57,670 bases of DNA from Marinobacterium weihaiense (GCF_019061305.1 NZ_JAHQZT010000017.1:1-57670); one strand, 5' to 3'. Shown: positions 43,927 to 53,606, numbered from the stretch's first letter. Numbers and translations are program-made. Notes: generated from the letters alone by a model not told the origin.

Positions 43927-44886
43927 CTATTTGCAATTACCCGCCTTCCGAAACCCGGCTGCACGAGCCTCAGCTACTGACTGAAACTCAACGATGTTTC
44001 GCTAACTGACACGGTCATAACTTGGGCAGCCTTCTGGCAAGTGGTAGACCTTGCTGTTTCTGTTACCACGGATAACGCCATTGACTGCAGACAACGTTCT
44101 ACCTGAGCTTTCAGTGGGCAGCCAACTGACCACCCCTTCTGCTCCGTTCCTATGACCAAGCCTCCAGGATTTTTCACCAGTCACAAATGGATTGGAGTGC
44201 CCCATTCGTTGAGCAACACGACGATCGCGCTCACGCTCCCAGGCCGTAACCGGGTATTGGCGATCCCACGCTAATAACAGTTGCTGTTGCTGACGAGACA
44301 TAGGCAGATCGTACCGATCGTGCATATAAAAATAGGTACGAGCAATCTGTCCCTTAACTTCAGCTCGGGGCTCAACTGTTCGTTGCTTGAAATCTACTTT
44401 AACTGGACAGGCTCCATGCTGGCCAAGGGTGGTCGACAGTATGCCAAAATTGAAATTCGACCGGTCCCCGTTCACCTCACCGATGGTGGGTGTCAGGTTA
44501 TGAAGATCAGCCTCCATGGCATTAAACACGGGATCTGTCGCTTTGCAGTTCTTTCGACCACCATCCTGCCAGCATTGCCGTGCGCGTCCAAAATTTGAGG
44601 CTGGGACAACGTGCTCCCATTCGATTCGTTCAGCACGGTTTGGTTGCTTACGAATCTGGTAGCCACAGCCCTCAAGATCAACTCGACCGCCGGATCTGCC
44701 CATCCAACTCCATTCGCAGCCGCAGTAAAACGTTCCGATTGTGATACGATCATGATAGATATGTTGAGGTGCTTCCTCTTTTGCCTTATCAAAGCTGGTA
44801 GGTACCGCAAGTAGGTTAAGGGACAACAAAAAATCCAATAGAATGGAAGCAGAAATGAAAATTATAGGTGATTTCCGTATTTTCAT
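43927..44886 (-). pseudogene. Secreted endonuclease I-family nuclease, C-terminal domain cut by an in-frame amber codon
   Basis: Reading from ATG 44886 the frame stops at TAG 44002-44004 after 294 residues. The N-terminus is a signal anchor (MKIRKSPIIFISASILLDFL). RIEWEHVVPASNFGRARQCW holds the catalytic His92 region, and TIGEVNGDRSNFNFGIL completes the EndA/DNase I-like active site. Beyond the stop the same frame continues for 24 codons, RNIVEFQSVAEARAAGFRKA-GNCK, to a second TAG at 43927. VYHLPEGCPSYDRVS plus that continuation forms the usual C-terminal Cys-containing (sunset-like) module, where the stop replaces the usual Glu codon. The nuclease domain itself is intact, so the shortened protein may still be active. 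Confidence 0.75.
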
Positions 44887-44983
44887 ATTCGTTCCTTAAG
44901 GTCTATATAAAGATCATAGCTGTTTTCTTTGTTTTATATAGTGTAAAATTTTTAAAATAAATTCATATTTATAGGGATATTAA
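44887..44983. promoter_or_regulatory. Divergent AT-rich promoter region between the endonuclease and dprA genes
   Basis: A 97-base, strongly AT-rich gap containing TATAGTGTAAAAT and other -10-like hexamers. It must start transcription of the dprA-helicase operon to the right, and AT-richness begins here and persists through the island to 53 kb. Confidence 0.4.
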
Positions 44984-45958
44984 ATGAACATAATCGACGC
45001 ATTGGTTTTAAAAAGCTTGGAAGGTGTCGGTGATAGTTCAATCACAAAAATTCTCGAGTTTACATCACAGCAATGCATAAATTCGCTTGAAGAATTAGCC
45101 CATTTTGGTGTTGAAAGTATACCTTTGAGAAGAGTTCCAAGTTCACTCAGAGAGTTCATAAAAACCGGCGAATTTAAAGACGTCCGGTTAAAGACTGAAA
45201 ATGAGCTTAAAGCATGGGCCGATCAGGAAATTTTTGCTATTCACCGTAACTCAGTACAGTACCCTAAACAGCTTCTTGATTTAGTGGATCCGCCCCCCTT
45301 TTTGTTCTGCAAAGGTAACCTTGATCTTCTTAGTGATACTAGAGCAATAGCAGTCGTAGGTACACGTAACAATACATCGAAAGGGGCATTAATAGCAGCT
45401 AAAACAGTTGAGGCATTTCATACTCACAAATTCCTTATTGTGAGTGGTCTGGCATTAGGAATTGATGCCATAGCTCATAAAGCTGCTCTGGAGTGCGGTG
45501 CTCCAACAATTGCGGTTCTGGTTGATGTCATAAAGATATCCCCCACAACGAATAAAGGTTTGGCAGAGGAAATACTTCAGAAGGGTGGTTTGCTGATCTC
45601 AGAAAATAAACCAAGCATGCCCATAGTAGCTGCACTATTTGCAAAACGTGACCGAATCCAGGCTGGCCTTTCAACTGCTGTTTTTGCGATTGAAACCTCT
45701 AAAGATGGCGGTACGATGCATGCCGTGAGAGCGGCAAGGAAGATGGGTCGTCCAGTATTCGTTCCTGATGCTATCGCTGCAAAATACAATGATCTCACAC
45801 TGGATGCGATTCGAGGTACTCAGTACCTAGTTGAAAGTGGAGAAGCGCGACCATACACAAGTCAGCTTTATGAGGGGATGGCTGAAGAACTAGAGGGTAT
45901 ATCACAGCGGCTCAAATCCATGGCCACGAACGAAGCTCAAGGAGGGTCGCTACTATGA
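44984..45958 (+). CDS. DprA/Smf-like protein, first gene of a putative defence operon
   Basis: 324 residues. An N-terminal helical segment (ALVLKSLEGVGDSSITKILE) precedes the DprA Rossmann domain: PPFLFCKGNLDLL, then AIAVVGTRN (about 123-131), SGLALGIDAIAHKAALECGA (about 158-177), and RAARKMGRPVFVPDA. DprA binds ssDNA and loads RecA during transformation, but orphan DprA homologues also occur with defence genes. The C-terminal winged helix is replaced by a short tail. It overlaps the giant fusion gene by four bases (ATGA). The island's AT-rich, separate base composition suggests transfer. Confidence 0.85.
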   Translation: MNIIDALVLKSLEGVGDSSITKILEFTSQQCINSLEELAHFGVESIPLRRVPSSLREFIKTGEFKDVRLKTENELKAWADQEIFAIHRNSVQYPKQLLDLVDPPPFLFCKGNLDLLSDTRAIAVVGTRNNTSKGALIAAKTVEAFHTHKFLIVSGLALGIDAIAHKAALECGAPTIAVLVDVIKISPTTNKGLAEEILQKGGLLISENKPSMPIVAALFAKRDRIQAGLSTAVFAIETSKDGGTMHAVRAARKMGRPVFVPDAIAAKYNDLTLDAIRGTQYLVESGEARPYTSQLYEGMAEELEGISQRLKSMATNEAQGGSLL

Positions 45959-48900
45959 TCAAGGTAATTATACTGGATCTTGACGATACCCTTCTTGATA
46001 CCAAAGCACTCGAACCGTTACGACAAGCTGGTCAGTGGAGAGAGGTAAGGTATTACCTCCGAGAGTGCAGTGTCCACGAGAATGTTCTTGGTATTCTTAA
46101 TACCGCGCGATCATCAGGCGTCAAAATAGCCATCTTCACTAACGGTCCTTCAAGTTACGTAAAAACTCTTCTGGCACATTTTGATATATCGGTAGATTAT
46201 ATCGTTGCTTACCACGATGTTCAGGCGCACAAGCCTGCATCAGAAGGTGTGCAGAAAATCCTCGATTACTTCTCTGTGTCTGCTGATGAAGCTCTCTATT
46301 TAGGTGATAGTGAACTTGATCAAGGTTCTGCACAGAGTGCTGGTGTGGAGTTCTTTGCTGTCGAGTGGGGTACCGTCAAAAATATCGATTCAGGGCATTT
46401 CGGGGTAGCTAATCTCTCTGAGGCTATTGGCTCAAGACTGAGCAAAGAGAGTGGCGGGGCACCTCGCTCCGAATTGCTGGTTGACGGTAACAAACTCTAT
46501 TTGGGTTATTATATTGAGGGTATTAAGCAGGAAGTCTGGTCGTTTAAGGATGGTGTCTTAGCTGCCATTAATCGATGGACTAATAAGGTTGTCGAACTGT
46601 CTGATTCATTCCCCGATATCAATTTTGTTGTTCGGGCATTGGGGCACGCAGAATTAGGTGCAGAGGAAATAGGAAAACCGTTGGATAAATTGGGTGATGC
46701 TTTGGCTGATGCTTTGCAGGCAGAGTATCAGCCGACCGCCCTTAAAAAGTCAAAAATACTAAAGAAGTCTACAGGTATATCAGCTGCTGAGCGAGCTGCA
46801 CAGGTCGAAATGGCCTACTCATTTACAGCTCATGAAAACGTATTAAGCTTGGATCGGCCAAGGTTTCTGATCGTTGATGATGTATATACCTCGGGTGCTA
46901 CAACCCGGGAAATTCAACGAGCGATAACTGAGGAATGCCCTAGTGCGCAAGTTTTCATATTCACGTTGGTTAAGACACTCTACCGATCAGAGGCGAACAA
47001 AGCCAGCCTCGAGATGCAACACAACAACCATCTTTTTTCGGATCTTTACAACCGGCTAAATTCGGAAGATGATGGACATGGTGATGCACTTCAAAAACAG
47101 AAGCGTATTAGCAAAAAACTTGTATCCAAGAAGGTTTCAGCCAATTACACGAATACCAATCACAATTTTGTCTTCCATAACTTACCTCTGTATTCGATCG
47201 CTTCAGAAGCGAAATCTGAACAGTTATACGGTGCTCTACAGATTCTGAAAAATATTTTACAGAGGGGGAAGCCTACGGTTGCATCCAGACGTCTGCGCTC
47301 CGCCTTTGGTTTAGACTTTGATGAGAGTGGTCTGGATTTCGATGTCCTACCGCTCATCTCAAGTAAGCCTGTAAGTTGGCAGCGTCTCATTAGAGGGGAT
47401 CAGAAGAGAGGAAATTACCCTGCGCGCATATTCTTTGAAGAGTTAATGGAAAAGCATCTAGGCGAGTATGGATTCCTAAAACAGCTTACTGTACCTGAAG
47501 TTCAGATATTTGATATGACTCAGGTGTACGTTGATCAGTTTCAGAATCGACAAGTAGACTTTTTTATTCCTCACATTGGTGCGATAATTGAAATAGACGG
47601 TTTTCAACATACAAGCTCAGCTCATCTTGACCAACTTCGTGATGATTTCACGGAGACTTTAGGTCTTCGGACATTCAGATTTACTACAACTGAAATTTCG
47701 GCTGAAAACGAAGATTTTTTAAAAAAGATGGGCGCGCTACGTAACCATATCGCACGGATAGATGCTCTTGAACAAGAAGGAATATTGAGTCCACCTAATG
47801 GTTTGACCCTTCAAAAATATGCTGAGCAACTTGAGGCTGATGAAGCTTTTAATCTAGATCCTAGACTTCAACTGACAGCAGCATGTCGTTTTCAACTGTT
47901 ATTGCTGGAATTAGTAGAGAGGGGCGTAATACGGCTCGGAGAGCTCACTAAGCTCACTCTAATCAATCATGATGAAATAGATTTTGTTTGGGACGCACTT
48001 GAAGACCTCAATGAACTACTCGCTAATCTTTTTTGTCTACAAGGAGTTGATCCAGGTCTGCTCAACCTAGAGATTGAAGAGCTCACAGAGTTATCCACTG
48101 ATCGAGATGGTTCAACAGTAGTTGTTGATTTCAGTCTTTTTGAGCGTTTCGATGATCAACATCAAGTTAATCAGGATGTTATTTTCGTTCGAACTGATTA
48201 CTTTGATTTCTATCGACATTTCCCAAGTGGAGATGCATCATCGATTGAAAACTATGTACTTGAAGATTACGACTATTTTAGACTGTCTTGTGCTAAACCA
48301 ATTGAGTATGCCCTTGATTTAAGTCCTGCTAGTGCACAACGCGAGTCACTTAGATACTTCCTCAGTAACATCTTTCTTCCAACCATTGATCAAGTTGATT
48401 TCAGGGAAGGGCAAGTCGGGATTATTGGTTCTGCACTTTCCCGGCATAGCACCATTGGCTTGCTGCCAACAGGTTCTGGTAAATCCATTTGTTATCAGCT
48501 TTCTGCAATGCTTCAGCCCGCGGTAAGTTTTGTTGTATGTCCGATAAAGAGCTTGATGTACGACCAGAAGGCGGATCTCGATGCGATAGGCTTTAGCCGC
48601 AGTAATTATATTACTAGTGATCTTAAGCCTGAAGACAAGGTAAGGGTTCAGCGTGATTTTGGACGCGGGAAATATTTTTATGTCTTCATTTCGCCTGAGC
48701 GATTTCAGACACATACATTTAGACGGGAGATGTCAGCTATAGGCTTGGATCTAGCGTTCGCCTATGCAGTTATAGATGAAGTTCACTGTCTCTCTGAATG
48801 GGGACACGATTTTCGCATTTCTTATTTGAACTTGGCAAATACCATTGAAAAATTTGCGCCCAGTGCGAGTTACATTGGTCTTACTGCTACGGCATCAGTT

Positions 48901-50637
48901 TATGTGCTCAAGGATATCCAAACCGAGTTTAATATTCTTGATGAATATATACGAACACCTCTAAATTTTACCCGTGATGAGCTTTCTTTCCACATCATTG
49001 ATGATAAAGGTCGGAAAAACGACGCTATCGTCGAACTTGTTTCACAGATGGAGAAAAAGTGGAACTCGGGTGAAAATGAAAGGCAGAAAGCGGGCATCAT
49101 ATTTACTCCCACTGTTAATGGCAATAAAGGCTGTCACAGTTTAGCTGGTCGCCTTTCAACGATTTTGGACATGGATGTACGATATTTTTCTGGTTCTCCA
49201 CCTAAAATGGGTCGCCTTCAAGGCGATGCTTTTGATCGTTATAAGAGGCAGGTACAAGACGATTTTAAAGGCAACAAGTATCACTTACTGACAGCTACAA
49301 AAGCATTTGGTATGGGGGTTAACAAAGGGAATATCGCTTACACCATTCATTATGGTATTCCAGGCTCAATGGAAGCTCTCTATCAAGAGGCAGGGCGAGC
49401 TGGGCGAGACAAGCATCTATTTCAAGCTGTGCCAGCAGATTGCTATGTCTTACTAACTAAAGAGCCCAATAATCATATATTAGAAAAAATATGGGACCAA
49501 GCAACAAATGTTACTGATCTTAAAGACCATGTTAAAAAACTGAGTAGAGAGAGTGATCTTAATACCAACATGTTTTTAATGACAGCTAATCTGGATACGA
49601 TAAATGATGAATTCAAGTTGATTTCAAATATATATAATTATCTAAAAAAATTTCAAGAGCATAAAACGATCACCATTAATGCTCGGCAGTTTCGAGTAGA
49701 GAAATCTAAGCTTGAGAAAGCAATCTATCGGCTCTTTCAACTAGGTATTGTTTCTGATTGGGTTATTGAAAACTTCTTTGATGGGGTGATTCAAGTTGAG
49801 TTTCAGTGTCCAGATATCGAGATACTGAAGATTAATCTTGAAAATACGATTCGGAAATATGAAGCCGAATTTAACTATAGGAAAATATGTTCTAGCGACA
49901 ATAAGTATTACATGTTTATTTGTAATAAGCGAGAAAAGGGTGAAATTGACGAATCTCAGTTCATATTTTTATTTCTCTTGCTCTGGTCGTATGATCATTT
50001 TGTGTATAATCGACGTCAATCTCAAAAGAACGTTTACGAGCAGTGTATAGAAGTTTTAGGTAAAGATGCAGCTGCCGAGGCTGATTTCAAGGCTAATCTT
50101 GAGGGATACTTCAGGCATGACAAATCTAGCCAGAGATTGTTGCACCTGGCAGAGAACTCTACAGATACAAGCCTATGGTTATCAGTATTTCGTAAGGAAA
50201 GCCCAGACGATGAAAATTATGAACTGATATCAACTTCGGAGTTAATGATACTGAGTGCCCAAATATCTCGCTTTCTTGAATCCTACAAAGATAACCCATG
50301 CTTAGACTACTTGAGTGGTGTTACTCGACTGACATCGGATCAATTTGATGATACAGATGGAGAAATTCGAATGTCGTCGGCTTTCGATAAGCTCCTAGCT
50401 TCTAATAAAGGGAGTGCTCTGACTTTAGTTCGGGAAACCTTGGATCTCAAAGATTTCTTCTCAGAAGAGTCGCGAAGCCGCTTCGCTCGTTTGGTGCACA
50501 AGAAGTTTAATGACCTTACGTTGCTTGAAGAAGTAAACGCAAAGTTCAGAGATTCTTACTCTTATCACATATTGTTGTCTCCTCTGGCATCTCGCCTTGA
50601 GAGGCTAACTTCTAGCTATAAAGGAATTGACTGGTGA
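45955..50637 (+). CDS. HAD phosphatase - phosphoribosyltransferase - PD-(D/E)XK-like nuclease - RecQ helicase fusion
   Basis: 1560 residues in four parts. 1-165: HAD-type fold with DLDDT (8-12), TNGP (about 62-65) and LYLGDSELDQ (about 114-123). 165-380: phosphoribosyltransferase-like domain with the PRPP-binding FLIVDDVYTSGAT (about 304-316). 480-600: Vsr/DUF559-like nuclease with VDFFIPHIGAIIEIDGFQH (about 535-553), whose Asp and Glu suit a metal-dependent site. 780-1190: RecQ-type DEAH helicase with LLPTGSGKS (about 837-845), VIDEVHCLSEWGHDFR (about 941-956), IGLTATAS and YQEAGRAGRDKH (about 1143-1154). The last 370 residues are unrecognised. Combining nucleotide, nuclease and helicase chemistry next to DprA suggests DNA surveillance. 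Function is inferred. Confidence 0.85.
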   Translation: MIKVIILDLDDTLLDTKALEPLRQAGQWREVRYYLRECSVHENVLGILNTARSSGVKIAIFTNGPSSYVKTLLAHFDISVDYIVAYHDVQAHKPASEGVQKILDYFSVSADEALYLGDSELDQGSAQSAGVEFFAVEWGTVKNIDSGHFGVANLSEAIGSRLSKESGGAPRSELLVDGNKLYLGYYIEGIKQEVWSFKDGVLAAINRWTNKVVELSDSFPDINFVVRALGHAELGAEEIGKPLDKLGDALADALQAEYQPTALKKSKILKKSTGISAAERAAQVEMAYSFTAHENVLSLDRPRFLIVDDVYTSGATTREIQRAITEECPSAQVFIFTLVKTLYRSEANKASLEMQHNNHLFSDLYNRLNSEDDGHGDALQKQKRISKKLVSKKVSANYTNTNHNFVFHNLPLYSIASEAKSEQLYGALQILKNILQRGKPTVASRRLRSAFGLDFDESGLDFDVLPLISSKPVSWQRLIRGDQKRGNYPARIFFEELMEKHLGEYGFLKQLTVPEVQIFDMTQVYVDQFQNRQVDFFIPHIGAIIEIDGFQHTSSAHLDQLRDDFTETLGLRTFRFTTTEISAENEDFLKKMGALRNHIARIDALEQEGILSPPNGLTLQKYAEQLEADEAFNLDPRLQLTAACRFQLLLLELVERGVIRLGELTKLTLINHDEIDFVWDALEDLNELLANLFCLQGVDPGLLNLEIEELTELSTDRDGSTVVVDFSLFERFDDQHQVNQDVIFVRTDYFDFYRHFPSGDASSIENYVLEDYDYFRLSCAKPIEYALDLSPASAQRESLRYFLSNIFLPTIDQVDFREGQVGIIGSALSRHSTIGLLPTGSGKSICYQLSAMLQPAVSFVVCPIKSLMYDQKADLDAIGFSRSNYITSDLKPEDKVRVQRDFGRGKYFYVFISPERFQTHTFRREMSAIGLDLAFAYAVIDEVHCLSEWGHDFRISYLNLANTIEKFAPSASYIGLTATASVYVLKDIQTEFNILDEYIRTPLNFTRDELSFHIIDDKGRKNDAIVELVSQMEKKWNSGENERQKAGIIFTPTVNGNKGCHSLAGRLSTILDMDVRYFSGSPPKMGRLQGDAFDRYKRQVQDDFKGNKYHLLTATKAFGMGVNKGNIAYTIHYGIPGSMEALYQEAGRAGRDKHLFQAVPADCYVLLTKEPNNHILEKIWDQATNVTDLKDHVKKLSRESDLNTNMFLMTANLDTINDEFKLISNIYNYLKKFQEHKTITINARQFRVEKSKLEKAIYRLFQLGIVSDWVIENFFDGVIQVEFQCPDIEILKINLENTIRKYEAEFNYRKICSSDNKYYMFICNKREKGEIDESQFIFLFLLLWSYDHFVYNRRQSQKNVYEQCIEVLGKDAAAEADFKANLEGYFRHDKSSQRLLHLAENSTDTSLWLSVFRKESPDDENYELISTSELMILSAQISRFLESYKDNPCLDYLSGVTRLTSDQFDDTDGEIRMSSAFDKLLASNKGSALTLVRETLDLKDFFSEESRSRFARLVHKKFNDLTLLEEVNAKFRDSYSYHILLSPLASRLERLTSSYKGIDW

Positions 50638-51152
50638 GTGATATTAAAAAACTCCAAGAGGTAATAAATTCTTTAGAAGAGCAATCTTCTAGAGTAAGTG
50701 AATTTAACGGTGTTTTGAGTGCCATTGATTCTGCAAAATCTGATATTTTTTTAGCAAAGACTGAATTTGAAGAACTTGCGGAGGAGCACAAGAAAGCTGT
50801 TGCAGAGAACTGCATACGGTTTGATGAGTTAGGAGATAGAATTAATGAACTCGAACAAAAAATTTCTACAATTGAAAGTAAAATGTTGACTGAGTCCCAG
50901 TATGATGTTGGTAGAGATAAAATTTTACTTAGGATTTCAGATCTTCGTTTTGTATCGACTGAGCAGTTTGATCGTGGTGTTAAAGAATCTGAAAAGTCTG
51001 TCATTTCTTCACTTAGTCAAACTAATTCAATGCTTGAGGGTTTGCTTGCAAAGCAAGAAAAATCGATACAGTCTCTTCGTATATTTGTTTTTTCAGGAAT
51101 TATTTTATCCATAAGCACCTTTTTGTTACTTATAAAAGGGGTATTGCTTTGA
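50634..51152 (+). CDS. Coiled-coil protein with C-terminal membrane anchor, third gene of the dprA operon
   Basis: 172 residues from a GTG that overlaps the helicase stop by four bases. Residues 3-140 are nearly continuous heptad-type helix (SDIKKLQEVINSLEEQSSRV onward); residues about 149-171 (IFVFSGIILSISTFLLLIKG) form one membrane segment at the very end. This tail-anchored layout could hold the system at the membrane or act as an effector that oligomerises. No family is recognised. Confidence 0.8.
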   Translation: MSDIKKLQEVINSLEEQSSRVSEFNGVLSAIDSAKSDIFLAKTEFEELAEEHKKAVAENCIRFDELGDRINELEQKISTIESKMLTESQYDVGRDKILLRISDLRFVSTEQFDRGVKESEKSVISSLSQTNSMLEGLLAKQEKSIQSLRIFVFSGIILSISTFLLLIKGVLL

Positions 51153-51214
51153 TTTTAATTTTTTGTTTTATAAAATTCACCTAATATTTCTTTAAAAAGA
51201 TAAATGGATTTTCT

Positions 51215-52291
51215 ATGTTTTTTTTTAGCAAGAGAAAAAGTAGCAGTTTAGATCAGCTTAAAAAAGATTTCGGTGAATATCCTCCTGCTCCACTAAAAGG
51301 GGTTATCAATAACAATTATTTTAGTATAGTTTCTGTTTTTGGTTTTGGTAATCTCTACTATACAGTATCTAGGATCATAAGGCTTTCTATAAATAATCAA
51401 GATTACCTAGAGAGAAATGGCCTGCCCAGTTTAAGGAATATTTATTCTCAAACTAAAGTTGATCGTGATAAAGTGATTTCATTGTACAGGGAAATGCGGC
51501 CGCATCAAAAAATCATATTTTTAAGTGGGATTTTGCTATTAGCACCATTTATTTTGGTTTTTTTCATTTTTTTTATGTTATATCAACTTGTGAAAATTTT
51601 AAGGAGGCCTGTTATAGGTGGTGATTCTTTTGGTTTCTTCTCTCCAATTCTTCACAATAAAGAAAAAGTGTATGAGCTAGTAATTAAGCCTTGGGAAATT
51701 TGGAGGCGATCTTTATCAAAAGAAGCAATAATCTCTCATGAACATATTCACCTTCTTCAGTTTGCGACATTTGATAGAGATCGCATTAATTATGCGAGCA
51801 ATGAAAAATATAGATCTCACTTTGTCCAAAAAGAATTAAATATGAATCTCGATAGAGCTTTATATCTTTTTTCACTTGATGAAATTGAAGCAAGGCTGCA
51901 TGAGGTGATATTGTCGTATTATGATTCCTATCACTATTTACCAAATAAACATGACGAATTCATCGAGTTGCTCTTTAAAAATAATGATTTAAACCCAGTA
52001 TTGTTTTATCTCGTTGAATTCGATGAGGAGTACAATAAGTTTCTATTTGAAGAAAACTATAAAAGCCGAGATGAAAATATTGTAAAAGATATAGCCGTCA
52101 TGTTTCTTTCCTTTAAGAATAAAGAAATGGGGATCAGGTTTGTTTTTGAGGTATTATCCGTTTTATATGCCAATCTTCTATACATGTATGGCGACTTTAA
52201 AATAGCAAGTGATTACTTCAAATCTATTGGTTCTCATGATTTATATAATGAGCTATACGGAGTATCTGTGTTCGAAAATGAAATTATTTAA
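51215..52291 (+). CDS. Membrane protein with an HExxH metalloprotease-like motif
   Basis: 358 residues. One strongly hydrophobic stretch (IIFLSGILLLAPFILVFFIF, about 108-131) precedes IISHEHIHLLQFATFDRDRI, in which HEHIH (about 175-179) is an HExxH zinc-protease signature. The C-terminal half is charged and helical. No peptidase family is recognised, and the motif could occur by chance. It lies 62 bases after the coiled-coil gene in the same AT-rich island and may be a fourth member. Weak ribosome-binding site. Confidence 0.6.
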   Translation: MFFFSKRKSSSLDQLKKDFGEYPPAPLKGVINNNYFSIVSVFGFGNLYYTVSRIIRLSINNQDYLERNGLPSLRNIYSQTKVDRDKVISLYREMRPHQKIIFLSGILLLAPFILVFFIFFMLYQLVKILRRPVIGGDSFGFFSPILHNKEKVYELVIKPWEIWRRSLSKEAIISHEHIHLLQFATFDRDRINYASNEKYRSHFVQKELNMNLDRALYLFSLDEIEARLHEVILSYYDSYHYLPNKHDEFIELLFKNNDLNPVLFYLVEFDEEYNKFLFEENYKSRDENIVKDIAVMFLSFKNKEMGIRFVFEVLSVLYANLLYMYGDFKIASDYFKSIGSHDLYNELYGVSVFENEII

Positions 52292-52336
52292 TGTCATAAT
52301 AAAAATAATACATTAATTATCGCTGTAATGAAGAAT

Positions 52337-52373
52337 GCAGCCTGGATTTTTATTATTTAAAAATGCAGGCTGC
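52337..52373. terminator. Bidirectional hairpin between the island and ssb
   Basis: GCAGCCTG (52337-52344) pairs with CAGGCTGC (52366-52373), and inside it ATTTTTA pairs with TAAAAAT around a 5-base loop. This long stem sits between convergent genes (HExxH protein and ssb) and probably terminates both, although T-runs are within the stem. Confidence 0.55.
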
Positions 52374-52433
52374 TAAGTTTAATCTTCAAGTTCAAAATTT
52401 ATTAGGATTGGTTTTTGATGATTTTATTCTTTA

Positions 52434-52934
52434 TCAGAACGGTATATATAAAGGGTCATCTGAATCAAGACTATTTTTAGATCGAGATTGGTTGTTTTCT
52501 TCTTCGATATATTGGTTTTTAATATATTTATCATCCGATGATATGCTAGTACTATTGTTATCTATATTGCCATACTGTTTTTTTTCTAAATTTCCTTGGT
52601 TAGAATCCAATATCTGCATTATTTTTGCTACAACTTCGGTCATGTAATGCTGATTACCGTTGTTATCAGTCCAAGACCGAGTTCTCAAGCTACCTTCTAA
52701 ATAAATTTGCCGTCCTTTTTGAAGGTGTTGTGCAGCAATATCTGCAAGTTGGCCAAATATTACCACACGATGCCATTCAGTTCGTTCTTTTCGTTCATTA
52801 GTTTGGCGATCCATCCAGCTTTCACTTGTTGCCAGGCTAATATTAACAACTTTTTGACCACCCTGTAACGTCTTGATCTGAGGATCTTGTCCGCATCGGC
52901 CTATCAAAATTACCCTATTTACTCCTTGCGCCAT
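52434..52934 (-). CDS. ssb: Single-stranded DNA-binding protein
   Basis: 166 residues. MAQGVNRVILIGRCGQDPQI with TEWHRVVIFGQLADIAAQHL and KGRQIYLEGSLRTRSWTDNN is the OB-fold of SSB. A flexible, Asn/Ser-rich linker ends in DDPLYIPF, a variant of the acidic DDDIPF tip that recruits partner proteins. I chose the second of two adjacent ATGs (52934) because AAGGAG is then six bases away and SSBs begin MA. Plasmid SSB protects transferred single strands. Low GC matches the neighbouring dprA island. Confidence 0.95.
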   Translation of the reverse strand: MAQGVNRVILIGRCGQDPQIKTLQGGQKVVNISLATSESWMDRQTNERKERTEWHRVVIFGQLADIAAQHLQKGRQIYLEGSLRTRSWTDNNGNQHYMTEVVAKIMQILDSNQGNLEKKQYGNIDNNSTSISSDDKYIKNQYIEEENNQSRSKNSLDSDDPLYIPF

Positions 52935-52937
52935 CAT

Positions 52938-53179
52938 TTTCTCCTTGTAGTAACTTTTTTTATCCGGTTAATTAAAATTATTTTTTTTTAGGTGTGTGTA
53001 TGTATATAGTCTTTCGGCAAACAGCACTAGACAGTCTTTATTAATATTTGGATAAAATTATAAAAATTTCCTGCTCATTTTCATGATAAGCTTTATAGTA
53101 AGAATGCTACTTGTTATTTGATGTGTCAAATTTGAGTTATAACTAAGTCAACTCCTAAATTAGCCTTTACAAGTCAGAT
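52938..53179. other. AT-rich gap between ssb and IS scars
   Basis: About 240 bases, strongly AT-rich on its left side, containing the ssb promoter. No open frame of note. The right end (about 53160) is probably the boundary of the IS110-like remnant. Confidence 0.4.
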
Positions 53180-53394
53180 TCATGCAGCGGCAGCATACCT
53201 GATGAGGAAGCGCTCTTTTTTAGCAACACACACCCAGGCGAATCGAACCATTTTATTAGCATAGGCAACCACCGCTCGATTAAAGCCCCTATGCTCAACG
53301 AGGCGTTGAATCCAGCGACTCAATGGGTCATCTTTCTTGCTCGCTCTCGATACCACTGCACGCGCCCCGTGAATCACTGCGCTGCGCACCCCCT
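53180..53394 (-). pseudogene. IS110/IS1111-type transposase, C-terminal fragment
   Basis: GVRSAVIHGARAVVSRASKK followed by NRAVVAYANKMVRFAWVCVA is the typical C-terminal region of IS110/IS1111 transposases (RTLLIHGARA ... VALANKMARTIWA). Only about 70 residues remain, directly joined to an IS3-type orfA fragment, so it is a truncated relic. Confidence 0.7.
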
Positions 53395-53525
53395 GTGTGC
53401 AGCGTGTTGACGTTCACACCCAGCTCCCGAGCGGTTTGAGCGACCGGTTGATCAGACTCCACCGCCAGCTTGACCGCGGCTTCTTTAAATTTAGCTGTAT
53501 AGAAATTGCTCTTTTTCTGACTCAT
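53395..53525 (-). pseudogene. IS3-family orfA fragment fused to the IS110 relic
   Basis: MSQKKSNFYTAKFKEAAVKL then VAQTARELGVNVNTLHT is the N-terminal helix-turn-helix of IS3-type OrfA. After LHT the frame shifts abruptly into the IS110 relic at about 53395, producing a short hybrid reading frame. No orfB follows. Confidence 0.7.
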
Positions 53526-53606
53526 GACACACACCTTGATAGGCAGGTGATATTACCTGCGTCTGTGTGTCCGGGAAACTATAGCCAGTTCACTATATTA
53601 CTCGAC

